Shown: piece by piece, positions 46,156 through 64,000 of the stretch | Position numbering within the stretch: the first letter of the stretch is position 1 | How the letters are laid out: each line of letters begins with the position of its first letter | Source: Engelhardtia mirabilis | GTDB taxonomy: Bacteria > Planctomycetota > UBA1135 > GCA-002686595 | Reading direction: 5' to 3' | Length of the DNA: 64,000 nucleotides | NCBI GenBank assembly: GCA_007751255.1 | Contig: CP036296.1 | Span: forward strand, 620,001-684,000 | Made by a program: the position numbers and the translations under genes | The notes under the pieces: generated by a model | What the model was told of the DNA's origin: nothing | Databases searched by the model: none | What the model saw: only the letters and a program-made list of their open reading frames with translations

Positions 46156-48219
46156 ATGCGTTCACCAGCTTCCACCAGTCAGCTCGAGTGGGGACTCGTA
46201 GCCGCGGGGGTCGCCGCTCTATGCCTGGTGATCCTCTCCTCGCCCAACGGAACGGGCGATGCTCCCCGGGCGTTGGCCGGGGCCGGGATGACTTCGACGC
46301 GCCTTGCCCGAGACCACGTCGATGGGAGCACGGCCGCCCAGCCATTGAGTGTTTCCCCGCCAACAAGAGGGAGGCCCCCTCGCGTCCGCGCCGATTCCGG
46401 GCTGAGGGAGGAATCGACCGAGGCATTTATCGAGTTTCGCGTGGCGTCTGAGTCCGGGCTACCGCTTCAGGATCTGACTGTGCGCGGGTCCACAGGGGCA
46501 ATCTCGTTCACTCGCGCCGACGCGTCGGACCATATCGCGATCGACGTCGGATCGTCGCCGGTCAACGCGACTCTGACCATCCGCGCGCGTGGGCACGTGC
46601 CCCACGAGTGCAGCCTGGTCGAGGTGCGTGGGAACGCCGCGCGCGGAGAAGCCGTCAACCTCTCGCCCGACCTGTGGCTCTCCGTTCGGCCGCGTGCGCT
46701 TTGCGATCAGATCCTCGGAGTCGAACCGGACGTGCGCTTGACAGGCTCGGACCGCGAGACGGCGCTGCAGGCCACCTCGAGTGGAGTCGTAGATGGCGCG
46801 TTGGAGGTCGTGCTCTCCGTAGCTCAACTGCGGTCCATCGGCCTCGATGAGCTCGAGGTCGGATTCGTGCTCCGTGGGATCGGGAGCTTCGTCTACCCGA
46901 CCGAGCTCTCGAGCGGCCACCGCCAAGTCGTCGATCTGGAGCAGATCGCCGGTCCGCTCGGATTGCCGAAGGGCAGCATCCGCGTCCTGCTCGCAACGGA
47001 AGGTGGCAAACAGATCGAATCGAGTGTGGCTGGATGGAGGGTCGAGGCGCGACTCGCGGAGGGCTTGGCCTACGAGCCTGGCGCCGGCCAGCTGCAGTCC
47101 TTGCAGGTCCTGCCTGCCAGTCGAGTAGGGCGCGGATTCGAATTCCAGAACTTGATCGCTGGGATGCGATACCTGATCACGGCGTGTCGTGAAGGCGAGG
47201 GCAGGGTCGGCTATTGCCATGCGATCGCTGCAGAAGACGGGGCCCCCTGTCGGCTCGTGACGAACCTGGGCGCAGAAGTCTCTCTGGAATTCGACTTGGG
47301 TGAGGACCAGCTGTCCGAGGCTCAGTCCGTCTCGATCGAATGGAGCTTGAGTGCGCGAGGTGACGAAGGCGGGCACTTAGGAGGTGGTGCCGAAAGCATG
47401 GTGCTGGCTAGATCGGGCGGTGCGAAGATCGAGGTGGCTCCTGACCTGACACCACTCGTGGTGGAGCGACTCGAGCGGCTCGGCACGGGTGCGACACTCG
47501 GCCTCACCATCAGTCTCGATGGACGAGAAGTCGAGAGGCGTGAGTTGGACGTCGACTTGCTCGCAGTCGAGAGCTTCACCGTTGTCGACCCCATCGTGAT
47601 CGAGCGGCTCGACGAAGGGCTCGTGGTTCGCAACTGGATTCCACTGGTCGAGAGGGCGCCTTCGCGGGCCCTGCTCTGTGGAGCGTTCGTCGAAGGGCCA
47701 TACGGGACCTCGCCCGCCAGGATCGCTGCCCGCGTCGAGTTGGTCGAGGACGCAGGGGAACTACGAGTTCGCCCCGAAGTCGGGGAGAGGCGAGGCGACG
47801 GCGATGCGACCTACTCCACGATGAAGTCGAACGTCGAGATCTCCGCTTCAGCCCTGCTCCGAAGCCCGGTTCTGCTCGTGATGATCGACGAGGCCGGTGA
47901 GCCGCTCGAGCTAGCCGGATTGATGCCGGACAGCTCGGGCAGTTGGGCGTCGGCACGCCGCCAGCAGTACGACGTGGAGCTGTCGACGAGCCCCGAGTTC
48001 TCGGGTGTCTACCGCGTGAACCTGACCTGGCACGGCATCCGATACTCGATCGCGCGAGTCGTTGCCAGTGAGGTTCCATCGACCCTGACCGTCGTCGCGC
48101 CATCCGGGTCGACGCTCGACCTGACGCCCGCCGGGCCCCGGCAGGCAGGCGGACAAGAACGGCCCGTCACAAGTGTGAGCCTGGTTGGCAGTCAATCGAT
48201 CGCGGTACGCATCCGCTGA
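46156..48219 (+). CDS. Anchored or exported protein of unknown function
   Basis: Start chosen at ATG 46156 (preceded by gt) because it gives the shortest N-terminus before a membrane segment (WGLVAAGVAALCLVILSS); an ATG at 46120 is an alternative. 687 aa. The rest is beta-rich and acidic with Ser, Glu and Val, no Cys motif and no enzyme signature. SESGLPLQDLTVRG near the start resembles a carboxypeptidase-regulatory-like beta sandwich. It converges with the NRPS gene (45 bp between stops). It is not obviously part of the biosynthetic cluster. Confidence 0.65.
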   Translation: MRSPASTSQLEWGLVAAGVAALCLVILSSPNGTGDAPRALAGAGMTSTRLARDHVDGSTAAQPLSVSPPTRGRPPRVRADSGLREESTEAFIEFRVASESGLPLQDLTVRGSTGAISFTRADASDHIAIDVGSSPVNATLTIRARGHVPHECSLVEVRGNAARGEAVNLSPDLWLSVRPRALCDQILGVEPDVRLTGSDRETALQATSSGVVDGALEVVLSVAQLRSIGLDELEVGFVLRGIGSFVYPTELSSGHRQVVDLEQIAGPLGLPKGSIRVLLATEGGKQIESSVAGWRVEARLAEGLAYEPGAGQLQSLQVLPASRVGRGFEFQNLIAGMRYLITACREGEGRVGYCHAIAAEDGAPCRLVTNLGAEVSLEFDLGEDQLSEAQSVSIEWSLSARGDEGGHLGGGAESMVLARSGGAKIEVAPDLTPLVVERLERLGTGATLGLTISLDGREVERRELDVDLLAVESFTVVDPIVIERLDEGLVVRNWIPLVERAPSRALLCGAFVEGPYGTSPARIAARVELVEDAGELRVRPEVGERRGDGDATYSTMKSNVEISASALLRSPVLLVMIDEAGEPLELAGLMPDSSGSWASARRQQYDVELSTSPEFSGVYRVNLTWHGIRYSIARVVASEVPSTLTVVAPSGSTLDLTPAGPRQAGGQERPVTSVSLVGSQSIAVRIR

Positions 48220-48264
48220 GGGCTCCCCCGCGAGCGGTGTCGTACGCGTCACGGTGTTCCAATC

Positions 48265-51200
48265 CTAGTGCGGCACCTCCTTGCCCGATCGATCCGCAAT
48301 GTGTGCGACACCGCGACGAAAGTGCTCCGCCCACCGGTCGAGGACTCGATTGTCAACCAAGGGCCAAGGCTCATCTAGGCGGGCCAAGTCGCGCTCGGCG
48401 TTCGAGCGATCCAAAAGTGGTAGGTCCCGATCGGGCACCAGATCCCTGTCGTCGCCGGCTTCGGTGGCGGCGCGCAGTCGGGTGAGCAGGGGGAAGAGGG
48501 GGTGGCTACGGTTGCCGTTGGCGGCGGTGATGGCGGCGGCGCGCCATGTCCGCTGGTCCACTAGGCGTATTGTCAGACCGCGCTCGATGGCTCGGCGGTA
48601 GAGGGCGTCGAAAGGGGTCGGGGTCGGGTGCAGCAGGTGGTAGGTGGCGCCATCGGGACGGCGGCACCGGACCAGGTGGGCGATGGCTCGGGCCAGGACG
48701 TCGACGGGGGTCACGTCGACGGGGAGGTCGATGGCCGGAGCCAGGCCGAGGGCGAAGGAGCCGCGGATGGCGCGGGCGGCGAGGTCGTCGGGGCTCCAGA
48801 TGCCGGTGGTGGCGCTGCCGGCGACGCGGCCGGGGCGGTGGATCGCGACAGGGAGGCCGCGACGGCCGGCCTCGCGCACCAGGGCCTCGGCGACCCACTT
48901 GGACTGCTCGTAGCCCTCGGTGTGGCCGATGAGCTGCTCGAGGTCGCCGTCTTCGAACACCGTCGCGTCGGGGCCGAGGTTCGGGGGGGCGGCGACGCCG
49001 ATGGTCGAGATGAAGTGCACGGCGGCGCCGGTGCGGCAGGCCAGGCGCAGGACCTCGAGGGTCCCGCCGACGTTGATCGGTGCCAGGGCGTCGTAGCCGC
49101 GCACGAAGTCCACCGCTGCGCCGCAGTGGACGATGGCGTCGATGGAGTCCAGGTCGGTGGAGTCGGGAAGGCGATCGGGACTGACTTGGCCGGTGTTGTC
49201 GGCGGGGCCTGTGGAACGCGAGGTCTCGGGCGACCTGGCGGCGTCGGCAGCACCGCCGCGACCGGCGCGCTCGATCCCGAGCCCCCGCGCGGCGAGGTCG
49301 CCGGCGAGGGGGTGCAGGGCGCGGTCGACCTCGGCGCTGCGCAGGCGATAGCGCTCGAGGTTGGCCTCGAGGCGACGGCGAGCGTCCGACGGACTCGAAG
49401 CCCGCACCAGGCAGTCGACGCGCTCGACCCCCGCATCGACGAGGGCCCGCAGCAGGTGGGCGCCGAGGAAGCCCGTCGCGCCGGTCAGGAGGACCCGGCG
49501 CGGGGGATGGGGCCGCAGCCCTCCCTCGGCAGGCCGCACCTCCTCGGGCAGCCGGGCCTCGGCGCGCAACCGCGCGGGGCCGACTGGTTCGCTCGCGGCG
49601 CTCTCGCCGCCGTCGACCAGGCGCGCCGCGCTCTCGATCGTCGGTGTCGCCATGAAGTCCGGCAGGGGCAGCTCCACGCCCAGCTCGTCGCGCAGCCGCA
49701 CGGCCAGGTCGATGGCGGACAGGGAGCTGCCGCCCAGGTCGAAGAAGTCGGCGGTCACCCCGGGGGCCTCGACGCCGAGGACTTGGGCGAACAGCGCGGC
49801 GATGCGGCGCTCCAGGTCATTGCGCGGGGCGACCTGGGCCTCGCTCGGCACCTGGCCTTCGCGCCGGGCGAGGGCCACCAGATCGAGCTTGCCGCTGACC
49901 AGGCGCGGCAGGCGTTCGACGAGGTCCCAGCGGGCGGGGATCCACGCCTCGGGCAGGCGTCTCGCGACTTCGGCGCGCAGCCGGTCGACCTCCAGGCCCG
50001 CCCCGGCCAGGTGGGCCACCAGTTGGATCGCGCTGCCCGCCCGCCGCGCGGTCACCGCCGCCTCGCGCACGCCGGGGAGCTCGCCGAGGGCCGCCTCGAT
50101 CGCCCCCGGCTCCACCCGGCGGCCGCGGACCTTCACCTCGCGATCCGCGCGCCCCACGAATTCGAGCGAGCCGTCGGCGCGCCAGCGGGCCAGGTCGCCG
50201 GTGCGGTAGCGCCGCGCTCCGCCGTCGCCGAACGGGTCGACCTCGAAGCGCTGGGCAGTCAACTCATCGCTGCCGAGATAACCGAGGCCGACGCCGCGTC
50301 CGCCCACGACCAACTCACCGACCACGCCGCGTGGAACCAACGCGCCCCTCGCGTCGATGATCGCCAGGTGCGCGCCGGGGAAGGGGCGCCCGAGGGGCGG
50401 CGGGCCGCTCTCGCTCGCTTCGCAGCGATGGAACGCCGCGTCGATGCAGCACTCCGCGGGCCCGTAGAGGTTGAACAGTTCGATCGGCCGGCCGAGCTCC
50501 GCCACGCGCCGCGGCAGCTCCGCCAGCATGGCCTCGCCGCCGCACAGGATCCGCCGCAGTCCGTCCAACTGTGCGATGCGCCCGCGATCGGCGACCAGCG
50601 CCCCGATCCAAGCCGGCACGCCGACCAGGAGCGTCACGCCGACCTGCGCCGCGCGCCGCAGGTAGGCCGCGGGGTCCGACCGCTCGGCCTCGTCCGCCAG
50701 GTGCAGCTCCGCTCCGGCGGCCAGGGGCGTGAACCACTCGAGCAGCGCCGCATCGAACACGGCTGGGATCCGGTGCAGAACCCGATCCCCCGCGCCGATC
50801 CCGTGGAGCTGCGCCGCGGCCCGCGCGTGGTGCGCGAGGGCGCGGTGGGGGATCACGGCCAACTTCGGCTCGCCGGTGGTGCCCGAGGTCGCAATCACGT
50901 AGGCCGGCGCTTCGGGGGAGCCGCGGTCGAGGTCGGCTTCGGGCGCGGGGCCCGCTGCGAGCGCGTCGACGCCCAACGAATCCAGGCGCAGGCGCACGCC
51001 CGCGCGCTCGGCCAGGCGGGCGCGGTGGGGCTCCGGATCGGCCGGGTCGAGCACCAACCAGGCGGCTCCGCACAGCCAGACGCCGAGGAAGGCCGCGATG
51101 CGCGCCGGTGTCGCCCCGCACTCGAGGGTCACGATCGCGCCCGGCCCGACCCCTCGCGCCGCGAGGCTTGCCGCGCAGCGCCGGGCGCGCTGCTCCAGCT

Positions 51201-54200
51201 CGGCCAGGCTCCAGGCGCCCCCGGACCAGACCACCGCGCGGGGCCGCGCCTGGCCGCCGAAGACCAAGCGATGGGCGCAGGTCTCCTCGCCCGCGGGCGC
51301 GGCGGCGCCGCGGCCCAGCTCGACCAGCTCGCGCCGCTGCGATTCGTCGAGCAACTTCAACTCGCCGATCCCCCGCTCCGGCGCCGCCAAGCCCTGCGCC
51401 AAGAGCCGCGCGAAGTGCGACCACAGGCGCTCGACCGTCGCGCGGTCGAAGACGTCGGTGGCGAACTCGATCCGCGCGGCGAGGTCCTCGCCCCGCTCGT
51501 CGATGGCGATCGCCAGGTCGAGCTTCGCGCGGGTCCCCGGGAACTCGAGCTCCGTCGCCCGCACCGATCCGAAGTCGAGCTCCACCGCCGCGGTGCCGAG
51601 GGTGTCGAAGGAGATCTGGAACAGCGGAGCGCGGGACGGATCGCGCGCCGGCGCCAGCTCCTCGACGAGCTGCTCGAACGGTAGCTCGGCGCGGGCCAGG
51701 CCGCGGCGCAGGGCGGCGGTCGCTCCGTCGACGACTCCCGCGAGCCCCTGGTCACCCCCGGCCGACAGTCGCAGGGGCACCGCGTTGACGAACAACCCCA
51801 ACAGGTGCTCGGCGCCCGGCGCGTTGCGATTGGCCACCGCGGTGCCGACCACGAAGTCCCCCTCCCCGATCATGCGGTGCAGCAGCGCCGCGAAGCTACC
51901 CAACAGCACCGCGAAGGGCGTGGTCCGTCGCGCGCGCGCAAAGGCTCGCACGGCCGACGACAACTGGGCCTCGAAGCGGAACTCCAGGCTCTCGCCCCGG
52001 TGATCGCGGCGCGCCGGACGCGGACGATCGGTGGGCAGGGCCACCGTCTCCGGAGCCCCGTCCAACTCCTCGTGCGCGGCACGCAACAGGGCCCCGCGCC
52101 GTTCCTCGGTCAGCGCCCGTCGCTGGCGCGCCGCAAGCTCGCCATAGGTCGTCTGCAACGTGGGCAGACTCGAGCTCTCGCCGCCGATCGCAGCGCGGTA
52201 GTGCTCGCCCAGCTCCCGGGCCAGGATCCCGAGCGACGCCCCGTCGGTGATCGCATGGTGCTGATTCAGCACGAGCCAGTGCTGATCCGCTCCCAACGTC
52301 CACAGCTGCGCGCGCACCAGGGGGCCAGCGGCGAGATCGAACCGGTGCCGCGCCTCTGCCTCTGCGAGCGCGTGCGCCGCGGAACGGGGGTCGTACGATC
52401 CGCGCAGGTCCTCGCGGGCGACGACCAACTCGACATCACCAGCGACCACTTGAACCGGGCGCCCATCGCGCTCGACCAGGCTCGTGCGCCAGACCGAGTG
52501 GCGCGCTTGAACCGCGCGCAGCGCGGCCTGCAGGGCGACGGAGTCCACCGGCCCCTCCAGCCGCAGGCCGCCGAGCACGTTGTAGTGGGTGGAACCAGGC
52601 TCGAGCCGGTCGAGGATCCACAGGCGCTCCTGGGCGAAGGAGAGGGGCGGATCGCCGGCGAGGGGCTCATTCGGTGTCTCGGTGGTCCCGGCGGCCCCGC
52701 ACTCGATCGTCCGCGCCAGCCACGACACGGTCGGCCGCTCGAAGAACGCCAAGAGGTCGACGTCGACGCCGGTCTCGTCGCGCAGGCGCGCGGCGAGCTG
52801 CGCGGCGAGCAGGGACTGACCGCCGAGGCCGAAGAAGTCGTCGTCGCGGCCGACGGCGTCGACCTCGAGCAGCTCGCCGACGAGGGTGGCGATGCGGCGC
52901 TCCAGGTCTCCGCGGGGCGGCTCGCTCGGCGCAGTCGCGGTCACCTCGATCTCCGGCAGGGCCCGCCTATCGAGCTTCTCACTCGGCGCCAGGGGCATGG
53001 CATTCACCGTGCCGATCGCCGCGGGGCACATGTGTCGCGGCAGGCGCGCCGCGAGGTAGGCCTGCAGCTCCAGCGGCAAGGTCTCCGCACCATCGGCCTG
53101 CGCCGGAATCACCCAGGCCAGCAGCCGCAGCAGCCCGCCCGGCCCCGGCCGCGCGTCGACCGCGGCCTCGCGAACTCCCGGATGCTGGGCCAGCACCGCC
53201 TCGATCTCGCCCAGCTCGATGCGCTGCCCGGCGATCTTCACCTGCTGGTCCACGCGCCCGAGGAACTCCAGCTCGCCGCCCTCGAGCCGCCGCACCAGGT
53301 CGCCGGTGCGGTACATGCGTCCGCTCCCCAGGGGATCGTCCAGGAAGCGCTCGGCCGTTCGCAGCGGGTCGCCGAGGTAGCCCCGCGCGAGCCCGGCGCC
53401 GCCGACGAGCAGCTCGCCCGACATCCCGATCGGCAGCGGCTGCATCGAACCGTCGACGACATGGGCCTCGACGTTGTGGAGTGGCCTGCCGATCGGCACC
53501 GACCCGCGCCCGCGCCGATCCCCCGGCGCGCAGGTGAACCAGGTCGCGTCGATGCAGGCCTCGGAGGGACCGTAGAGGTTGTGGAGGGCGGCGCCGGGTG
53601 GCGCGACCTCGAAGAAGCGCTCGGCCAGGTCGTGCGAGAGTCGCTCGCCGGCGCAGATCAGGTGGCGCAGGGCGGTGCAGCGCGAGAGGCCGTCGCCCTC
53701 GAGCCAGGAGCGCAGCATCGACGGCACCGCCTGCAGCACCGTGATCCCGCAGTCAGCCACGAGCTGTAGCAGGCGCCGCGGATCGCGGTGCACGCCCGGC
53801 GGCGCGACCACCAGCTCGGCGCCGCTCGTGAGCGGATGCACGATCTCCCACAGGGACGCGTCGAACGTGAACGGCGTCCGCAGCAGGAAGCGATCGTCCG
53901 TACCGAAGGCGAAGTTGACCGCCCCCGAGGCCAGGTGGTTGGCCAGGGCGCGGTGGGGCACGGCCACGCCCTTGGGTCGGCCGGTGGAGCCCGAGGTGTA
54001 GATCACGTAGGCGATCGAGGTCGGCTCGAGCTCGACCTCCAAGGGCCCATCAGGACGCGCCGCGAGCTCCGCGAGGGTGGCGTCGTCGTCGAGGACCACC
54101 CCCACGGCAGACGTTGCCGGCAGGGCCGCGCGCAGGTCGGCGTGGGTCAAGACCAGCCGCGCGTCGGCGTCCGCCAGCAAGAGGGCCGTGCGTTGGACCG

Positions 54201-55936
54201 GATCCTCGGGGTCCAGGGGCAGGTAGGCGCCGCCCGCCTTCCAGATCGCGAGCACGGCGACGATCGCGTCGATCGAGCGCGGCAGGAAGGTCGCCACGGG
54301 CACGTCGGCTTCGACACCCGCCGCGACCAGGTGCCCGGCGAGGCGATCGGACTGTGCGTCGAGCTCCGCGTAGGTCACCACGCGAGACCCCTCCCGCAGG
54401 GCCGTCGCGGTCGGGGCTCGGCGCGCACGCTCGCCGAACCGGCGGTGGACGGTCGCTCGCAAGTCGACGTCGAGTCGGGGGCCGCGCCCGGCTTCGAGCA
54501 GGACGCGGCGATCGGAGGCGGAGACGAGCGGCAGTTCCTCGAGGGGGCGCCTCGGCTCGCGAACCGCAGCGGCGAGCAGCTCGAGCCACGCGCGACCGAT
54601 GCGCTCGATGGTCGCCCCCTCGAACAACGCCGTCCTGAAGTCGAAGCGTCCGGCCAAGCCACCCTCGCCCAGGTCCTCGACCCCGAGCGACAGGTCGAAC
54701 AGGGCCAGACCGGTCTCGACGGGCACCTCGGTCGCGCGCAGCCCGTGCCACGGCGGAGTGGGCCGCGGCACACCCATGTCGAAGAAGACGTCGAACAGCG
54801 GCGTGCGCCCTGGGTCGCGCGGGGGCGACAGCTCGGCGACGAGCTGCTCGAAGGGCAGCTCTGCCACGGCCACGGCGTCGCGGAAGACGGCCTTGGTGCG
54901 CGCCAGATGGGCGCTGAAGCCCTCTCGCGCCACATGCCGTGATCGCAAGGGCAGGGTGTTCACGAAGGCGCCGACCACGCCCTCGATCTCGCGTCGATCG
55001 CGGCCCGCCCAGGGCGTGCCGACGATCAGGTCCTCCTGGCGGCAGATGCGATGCAGCAACACTTGGAAGCTCGAAAGGAGTACGACGAAGAGCGTCGTTC
55101 CCTCGGCGCGGGCGAGGCCACGCAGGCCATCGGCGACGCCGGGCGTGACCGACACCCGCCGATGGTCGCCCTCGCGCGCGACCAGGGCCGGTCGCGGGCG
55201 ATCGAGCGGCAACTCCGCGCCCGTCGTCGCATCGGCCAGGGCGTGCCGCCAGTCCTGGGCGAGGGCGCGCAGGCGCAGGAGCTCGGACTCCCGCCGTTGC
55301 CAGGCGGCGTAGTCCACGTAGGTCACCGGCAGGGGCGGCGGGCCCTCGCCGCCGACCAGGGCCCGCGCGTAGAGCTGGGCCAACTCGCGCACGATGATCC
55401 GCACCGACCAACCGTCGGTGGCGATGTGGTGCATGGCCGCGGCCACCAGGTGCTCGGTCGGCGACAGCTCCAGGTGCAGGGCGCGCAGGAGCGGCGGGCG
55501 TTCGAGGTCGAAGGGTTCGAGGGCGAACCCACGCAGCCGCGCAGCGGTCCAGGCTCCCTCCGCACCGTGTGCCGTCTCGCTGACGAGCGCCACGCTGGCA
55601 TCCGGCGCGACCACCTGACGCGGCACGCCCCCCTCGGCTGGGAAGCCCGTGCGCAGGGCCGCGTGGCGCGCGAGCAGCCCGTCGAAGGCCGCGCGCAGGG
55701 CGCCGCGGTCCAGCTCGCCCTCGAGGCGGACCGCGCCCGCGACGTTGTACTCGGCCGATTCGGGCTCCAGTCGCTGCAGGAACCAGAAGCGCTCCTGGGC
55801 GAAGGAGAGGGGCGCGGGACCCGCCGGTGCCTTGGGGATCGTCGCCGCCGCCTGGGCCTCTCGCTCCGCCGCGGCGCGGCGGCGGCGCAAGAGCTCCAGC
55901 CGCGCGGCGTCGAGCTGCGGACGTTCTGCGCCGTCC

Positions 55937-55944
<8 letters not shown>
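48265..55944 (-). CDS. Dimodular NRPS with C-terminal thioester reductase (C-A-T-C-A-T-R)
   Basis: ATG at 55944 inside the PKS end, with a GGAGG site ~9 bp upstream; 2559 aa. C1 ~43 (PLSFAQERFWFLQRLEP), active site MHHIATDG ~170. A1 ~496-1000 (YTSGSTGRPKG ~651). T1 Ser in GLGGQSLLAA ~1042. C2 ~1100, QHHAITDG ~1231. A2 ~1545-2010 (ATSGTTGEPK ~1684). T2 Ser in LGGSSLSA ~2073. R domain from ~2150: TGATGFLGAH (NADPH site), YEQSKWVAE (Tyr-x3-Lys). Product release as aldehyde or alcohol is expected. By eye the specificity lines read D-A-W-Q-I-A-L-I-D-K (A1; nearest to Gln codes I recall) and D-A-L-V-L-G-L-I-D-K (A2; unassigned). Both need computation. The same C-A-T-C-A-T-R type occurs in mycobacterial isonitrile clusters (Nrp). 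Confidence 0.9.
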
Positions 55945-62752
<6,808 letters not shown>

Positions 62753-62762
62753 GTTCCGCTAC

Positions 62763-63344
62763 CTAGCTATGGGAGACGTCCGGTGCGGCCGCGGCCCGGC
62801 GCTCCCGAGAGGCCGTGCCCGCGGCGCGGTCGACGATCGCCAGCGACACGTCCCCGTGGGAGTGGCCGCCCGCATCGTCGCGGAAGGAGCAGCGCGTGTG
62901 CACGAGCAGGAAGCGGCTGCGCTGCACCGCGTCGACGATCTCGACCGTGCCCTCGAAGTCGCCCGTGGCCATGGGGCGGTGGAACTTGCTCGAGAAGTCG
63001 TGGATCAACACGTCGGGCAGTTGCCGCGCGAGGTACTCGTCCAGGGTCCACGACTCGAAGGCCGGCAGCAGCCCGCCGACGACCACCTGGGCCATCAGGG
63101 CGTAGACCAGTTGGTTGTAGCAGAGGTTGAACTCCACCGAGTTGAAGTGGCCGGTGTCCTGGATGTAGCAGGACTCGCCGATGGCGAGGCGCCCGTAGAT
63201 CACCGCCTGGGGATCGCCAGCGCGGGCGTGGCCGGGCAGTTCGACCACCGCCGACTTCAGATAGCGACAGTTGTCCCTGTAGGGCGTGAGCACCCTGGCC
63301 AGGAGCTCGTCGGTGACCCCGATCGATCGCGGCCCGGCGCTCAC
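62763..63344 (-). CDS. FcoT-family thioesterase (ScoD/Rv0098-like)
   Basis: GTG at 63344 overlaps the TGA of the TauD gene by 4 bp (GTGA); the in-frame region to 63743 is antisense to nothing but overlaps the TauD gene and is ignored. 193 aa. Residues 12-30 (ELLARVLTPYRDNCRYL) and the core IGESCYIQDTGHFNSVEFN followed by NQLVYALMAQVVVG match the FcoT family as I remember Rv0098 (hot-dog fold). In the actinobacterial isonitrile lipopeptide pathway the ScoD-type member catalyses addition of glycine to an enoyl-ACP and release of the beta-(carboxymethylamino) acid. It precedes the PKS directly (10 bp). Family: confident; reaction: inferred from family plus neighbours. Confidence 0.85.
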   Translation of the reverse strand: MSAGPRSIGVTDELLARVLTPYRDNCRYLKSAVVELPGHARAGDPQAVIYGRLAIGESCYIQDTGHFNSVEFNLCYNQLVYALMAQVVVGGLLPAFESWTLDEYLARQLPDVLIHDFSSKFHRPMATGDFEGTVEIVDAVQRSRFLLVHTRCSFRDDAGGHSHGDVSLAIVDRAAGTASRERRAAAAPDVSHS

Positions 63345-64000
63345 ACGAGCCTCCCGCGCGGCTCGTCGGCGTAGAAGGGCCTGCCGTCGTAGACGCCGAT
63401 GCGGTAGCTGACGCTGGCCTCGCCGCTCGCGCCCCCGCCGGCGCGGTGGATCACCTGGCGGTTGTCCCACAGGAGCAGGTCGCCCTTGGTCCACAGGTGG
63501 GTGTGCACCAGGTCGGCGCGTTCCACGTGCTCGAGGATCGCGTCCAGGCGCTGGCGCCCGGCCTCGATCGACAGGCCCTCGAAGCCCACCGTGAAGCCGC
63601 GGCTGACGTAGAGGCACCTGCGGCCGTTTACCGGATGGGTGATGACCGCCGGATGGCTGACCGTGGGCGTCTCCGCGCCGAATTCCTCCAGGATCTGCGT
63701 TATCGACTTGTCGACGTCGCTGGGCTGGATCTTGTAGCGCCACTTGGCCTCGTGGATCGCCCGCGCGCCGAGCACGAACTCGCGCAGGTCCGGCGGCAGC
63801 TCCTCCAGGGCGCGCTGCATGTCGACGTAGGACGTGCCGCGACTGCCCGAGGGGATCTCGATCGGCCGCACCATGGTCATCGGCAGCGGCTCGGGGAAGA
63901 ACTGGTAGTCGGTGTGCCAGTAGGCCCCGGTGTTGGCCACGCCGACCTTGCGGCCGTCCATGGGCACGTTGGAGGAGACGAAGATCTCCGGGTGCCGCGG
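63341..64000 (-). CDS. TauD-family Fe(II)/2-oxoglutarate oxygenase, ScoE/Rv0097-like (5' truncated by window)
   Basis: The frame is open to the window edge (PRHPEIFVSSN before the first in-window GTG at 63967), so the start lies beyond 64000. At least 219 residues are here. The facial-triad His and Asp are in YWHTDYQFF, and the distal His in RQVIHRAGGG; an Arg in SYRIGVYD would hold 2-oxoglutarate. The segment AKWRYKIQPSD lies between them. ScoE/Rv0097-type oxidases convert the beta-(carboxymethylamino) acid to an isonitrile with loss of CO2. Coupling to an FcoT-family gene by a 4-bp overlap is the diagnostic pairing of these clusters. Ordinary TauD dioxygenases are the alternative. Confidence 0.85.
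   Translation of the reverse strand, partial: PRHPEIFVSSNVPMDGRKVGVANTGAYWHTDYQFFPEPLPMTMVRPIEIPSGSRGTSYVDMQRALEELPPDLREFVLGARAIHEAKWRYKIQPSDVDKSITQILEEFGAETPTVSHPAVITHPVNGRRCLYVSRGFTVGFEGLSIEAGRQRLDAILEHVERADLVHTHLWTKGDLLLWDNRQVIHRAGGGASGEASVSYRIGVYDGRPFYADEPRGRLV

Overview
The window is very GC-rich, and almost every true gene casts long shadow frames on the other strand. The gene content points to a Planctomycetota bacterium. The signs are an ECF sigma factor paired with a Ser/Thr kinase that carries a formylglycine-generating-enzyme-like domain, a TPR-CHAT protein behind a membrane-anchored regulator, many large secreted FG-GAP, Kelch or cysteine-rich proteins without known function, and an arylsulfotransferase-like protein. 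This assignment is an inference from gene content. No rRNA or tRNA gene was seen.

Layout. 1-3440: end of an anti-sigma-type regulator and a CHAT protease-like protein. 3448-10886: mixed genes (FG-GAP secreted protein, NTP-transferase-like protein, coiled-coil protein, VOC protein, serine beta-lactamase/DD-peptidase-like lipoprotein, small membrane protein), a 159-bp MITE-like element and a 33-bp tandem repeat. 11191-17663: a tight six-gene operon with three different Rieske fusions (to a glutamate-synthase-type FMN domain, to a thiamine-diphosphate enzyme, and to a ferric-reductase-like membrane domain). 18338-33653: secreted proteins, a tandem pair of paralogous cysteine-rich secreted proteins, the ECF sigma/kinase pair and an EamA transporter. 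33726-37403: PgeF/YfiH-type laccase-domain protein, then a Clp-type AAA+ ATPase fused to a degenerate release-factor-2-like domain. 45523-37416 (minus strand): a four-gene porin-cytochrome operon encoding 48 CxxCH heme sites, an outer-membrane barrel and a membrane ferredoxin/flavin/cytochrome b-like protein. It looks like an electron conduit across the envelope. 64000-48265 (minus strand): a biosynthetic cluster running off the window end.

The biosynthetic cluster is the strongest lead. A TauD-family Fe(II)/2-oxoglutarate oxygenase overlaps an FcoT-family thioesterase. This is the pair that makes beta-isocyano acyl groups in actinobacterial isonitrile lipopeptide pathways (ScoE/ScoD; Rv0097/Rv0098). 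Next come a fully reducing PKS (ACP-KS-AT-DH-ER-KR-ACP) and a dimodular NRPS (C-A-T-C-A-T) ending in a thioester reductase. The actinobacterial clusters place a stand-alone acyl ligase and ACP here. This cluster instead has a PKS that begins with its own ACP. A planctomycete isonitrile polyketide-peptide, possibly metal-binding, is a reasonable and testable prediction.
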